The translations under genes were made by a program, and so were the position numbers. DNA of 64,000 nucleotides. Source: Neodiprion pinetum (lineage: Eukaryota > Arthropoda > Insecta > Hymenoptera > Diprionidae). Positions 60,901 to 64,000 of the stretch are shown here, piece after piece. A model generated the notes under the pieces. The model was not told the origin of the DNA. It saw only the letters and a program-made list of their open reading frames with translations, and searched no databases. The stretch is from the NCBI RefSeq assembly GCF_021155775.2, contig NC_060237.1, positions 16,886,970 to 16,950,969 of the forward strand, written 5' to 3'. Position 1 is the stretch's first letter. Every line of letters begins with the position of its first letter.

Positions 60901-63376
60901 GCTCGGCAAGCGTCGTCGTTCCCAGCCTCGAGTGTCCGATTGTTCGAGGACCGCACATCCGCCGAGGAAGTGGTTTGAGTCGGACGCTGAACACCATCGC
61001 TTTCCCTTTCCCCCCCGCCACACCTCGCCGTCCGTGCACTTAAACACCCTCTTCGTAACGCTTACCGTCATACCGTTCATATGATAACCGCATATCCATG
61101 CTTGTAATGTAGCTGGTGTGGTTTGTACAAGCTGCAAGGTGGATATCCATACTTATGGATAGTTTTAGCCTTGGCTTAGCAATTAGCTTGCCAATTATTA
61201 TTGTCGAACCGAATTTGTCACAGAGTTCGATCAGGGTCTAGGTTTGTATGCTGACGGAGGAGATGTCGGTCAGGAAAGTGTTTTCGTTCAACTTTATTCC
61301 CATGTTCTATTTCCAGTCTTATACATATAATTACTATCATTAGTGGGATGAATTACAATTTTAATTCTTCAAAAATGATTATTCCGTGCGGGTGAATGTA
61401 TCCTTGATATTAACAAATTAGAGGAAGGATTGTAGAACCGGCGACATATAATATTAATTTTTCTCATTTTTTTATTTTCCTTATAAAAATTTATTATATC
61501 GGATAAAGTTTTTGTCTTACGTACAAAATAAGGATTATATTTTTCAACAATTCAAGTGGAACGTTATACTGAATACGTTATCGTATTATATAATATGTAT
61601 GCTTGGTAAGAAAGTTGAAGAAAAAGTATTATAAATAAACGTACGAATCAAGTTCTTGCAATTTGTATAAAAGGTATATACCGATCTCATTGGAATGAAA
61701 TTGAAAAAAAAGCACGGAAGATACGCTGAAAGTGGAAGCAAACATGCAACCGAATCGCGATATTTGCGACACCGTATTTCCGTCGTCGCGTCGTCCGCAC
61801 GTGTACGCGTAACTTGCGCGCGCAGCCTGCTCGTTGACTGACTCTGCGTCACGTGGTTTGTGCAATGTGCCAGTTTTCGCGCCAACCGAAACCCTTCGCG
61901 TACGTAACGAACCACGTTGCTTGCGCATGCAGAGGATTGATGCACGCCGGTCGATGCTCCCGTTCGTCTATAGATATACGCGCGACTAGGTGTAGGTGTT
62001 AGGTATAGAAGGAGGGAGGAGTATCCTACGCTTATCGTATGTAATTTCGCGAATCAGTGTCATGTGAGTTTAGTTACGCGTAGTTTTACCACAGAGTTTC
62101 GTGTTTTTATATTAATTGTCCAAGTCGATAAAATATTATCGACTGCTTTTCAAAGTAAAATTCCCTCTTTACTGGACGTCAATTTTTCTTATATGCGTAT
62201 AATTTTAATCATGAACGATATAAAAAGGAAATAACTCGTCGACGATTCAGTTGTACTTCTATCACTCAGCACTTTGAATTCGGTTCATGGAAACGTTGCA
62301 GGCACAAATGGTCAAGAGTTTACTCATGTTAAAACGAAAACTAGAATTTCCGTTTTATATTATAATTGTATTACCAATGTACTGACATTTTTTTATTTGA
62401 ATGTGTTTAATATTATATCCGACTACAATGAAACACAGCAGACCCGGGCGATCTAATCAATCGGTAATTAGACGAATTCCTTCAGTTACGGGGCCGCATA
62501 CGTACGCTGAGACGGCACGAATCTCCCTTCGTGAGGTGATCTTTTAGGCACAAAGTTGAGAGCTGGAAATCGAATTTGACATTCCAACAACTATTAAATT
62601 ACCCAATTTTTTTTTTTGAAATTGCGATAAATTAATCGAGGTAACTGAAATCATTGCGAATCACTCGGAATTACACGATGACGCTAAAAAGCAAGCGCGT
62701 TGGGAATCATGGAATGGTTTTAATTCATTAAAACAGATGTCGAGTGCTTTCTGTATTGATCTCAATCTTATAATTTGACGCTTTCATTGATTTCAAATGT
62801 TCCAAGCGATTTCCATTGTTATACTATGATTTTCAGTGATTTGTTGTCACATTCTGCGACTCCGTCTGATCGGGTAATCACTAGGAATCAGGAGTCAACA
62901 TTGGAAATTAATGGAAACGGCGCGAAACACTCGAAATTGGAAAAATCGATCGAAATTATATGAGGTGAAAATCAATAGAAATCTCGTAATTGATGACTTG
63001 ATAAATAGTACAATTGATTTCCGAGGTAGTGATCGAACTTGGTTTCTCTCTTGTCTCCTCTTCTCTCACGCGTTCGCCTCGTCCTTGCACAGCTAATCGT
63101 AAGCTCGGGAAGATAGACGAAAGAGAGGCGGGAGTGTATATCGTTGTACACTAGAAACCAGAGAGAGGAGGACCGGGCGAGCTCTGTTATAGAGGCGACG
63201 GTGCGTATCCTAGGTCAAGATTGTGTACGCAACGGGCGTGCAGCGATTCTTTATACCCGGCGGCACAGACCAGAGTCGACTAGCCGGTCTGGAAAGCTAG
63301 GCTACGCTGGCTAGTCGCCCCCGTCGACTCATCCGCAAGTCTAAACCGCTTGCAGTCGTGTCTGTTCCGAGTCGGA

Positions 63377-63408
<32 letters not shown>
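63377..63408 (+). repeat. (GGC)n microsatellite
   Basis: About ten GGC triplets followed by GGA/GAA-rich sequence, in the CpG-rich block at the end of the window. The poly-Gly/Arg ORFs it produces are not supported as genes. Confidence 0.95.
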
Positions 63409-64000
63409 AGGAGGAAGAGGAGAAGAAGGAGGAGGGAGAGGTGGTTTGCCGGCCGCGTGCTTTCCCTCTCACTCACGAACGCCGGTCCCTCCCTCTCCGT
63501 CTCCCTCTCGCGGTCCCTTCGCCGTTCACCTGCGTCTATATCCATCTTCTCGCTCACTCTCGATCTCGAAGGAACAAATTCTCCCTCACGGTCACCAAGC
63601 CGCGGCGGCTGAATCCTCTACAGCCGGTCCTAAAGCCGCTGCTGCTGCTGCATCGCGAAACAGCGAGAGGAACCGTAGAAACTTTGCAGATCGAGCTTTC
63701 GACTGAGCATGCGCGAGCTTTGTCGTTCTTCAATGCAGGCTGGCCACCTCAAACTTTAGTTATCAAACGCGGCTTATGAAGGTTATGTTGGGGATGCTAT
63801 TTTTATTTTTTTTTTCCTAGGTTTACCGGACTTCAAATATTCTGTGTAGGGTTTCGAGAAGGCTTTGCAATCTTTCGTCGTAAACTGCTTACTGCTACGA
63901 GTGATCGTAAGAGCATAATTTCATTTTGCCGCTTCACATCTCACACTACGATTCGCGTAGGTTGGCTCCTCTTGCTTTGCAGATGAAAATATTGCCACGG

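Larger units (their letters stand above)
51923..64000 (+). other. mex-3: mex-3 intron 1 (start), runs past the window end
   Basis: No continuation of KH1 (a CKIKAL-type exon) was found in the remaining 12 kb, so the intron is at least this long. It contains CpG-rich blocks (about 53.1-54.9, 57.85-58.3, 60.0-61.05, 63.1-63.7 kb), several microsatellites and many composition-driven ORFs with no recognisable product. The CpG-rich blocks could be alternative promoters or enhancers, or simply the local composition. Confidence 0.75.

Noticed and set aside
63297..63779. Poly-Gly and poly-Arg ORFs near the window end
   Set aside because: They arise from the GGC microsatellite and CpG-rich sequence; no recognisable protein.
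63790..63840. Strong acceptor-like TTTTATTTTTTTTTTCCTAG as the start of mex-3 exon 2
   Set aside because: The sequence after it does not continue KH1 in the required phase (no CKIKAL-type residues) and hits a stop within about nine codons.

Overview
The window looks like nuclear DNA of an insect, possibly a hymenopteran. It has split genes with GT-AG introns, a TATA plus TCAGTT-type promoter, short A+T-rich spacers alternating with CpG-rich promoter islands, a class II transposon fauna (hAT, Tc1/mariner-like, foldback), and two recognisable animal regulators, MBD2/3 and Mex-3. The order-level call is inference. I see no tRNA, rRNA, CRISPR array, or bacterial or organellar content.

Layout. 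1-10.6 kb is A+T-rich and largely geneless, with a 453 bp foldback element (811-1263), a Tc1/mariner-like MITE (8111-8461) and an unidentified cluster of weak ORFs (about 5.09-7.17 kb). 10.7-14.1 kb (minus) holds one long uninterrupted ORF for a 1,125-residue secreted, cysteine-poor, disordered protein. Divergently from it, 16.44-17.12 kb (plus) holds a three-exon gene for a small secreted Gly/His/Trp-rich protein with its own TATA box, initiator and poly(A) signal. 20.57-23.55 kb is a complete-length but dead hAT transposon with an exact 8 bp target-site duplication. Just beyond it, 23,599-27,056 is a near-perfect giant palindrome: two 1,583 bp arms in exact register around a 292 bp unique spacer.

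The palindrome ends about 580 bp before the start codon of an MBD2/3 gene (five coding exons, 27,637-31,924, plus). This gene keeps its NuRD-assembly parts but lacks the sequence for the core of the methyl-CpG-binding domain. It also carries an 18-codon exon that looks like a duplicate of the end of the preceding exon.

32-48 kb is intergenic as far as I can see. It contains a pogo-like MITE (35,254-35,755), a tandem repeat near 37.1 kb, a CpG-rich island near 38.5 kb, and a miRNA-precursor-like hairpin at 40.42 kb. From about 48 kb the DNA becomes CpG-rich. 51,661-51,922 is the first coding exon of mex-3, ending inside the first KH domain. The remaining 12 kb is the start of its large intron, rich in microsatellites and CpG-rich blocks, and the next coding exon is not in the window.

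The genes do not form one pathway. MBD2/3 would act in chromatin repression (NuRD) and Mex-3 in translational control of maternal or embryonic mRNAs. The two secreted proteins are probably extracellular or cuticular. The most unusual features are the giant palindrome beside the MBD2/3 promoter and the MBD-core-less MBD2/3 gene.
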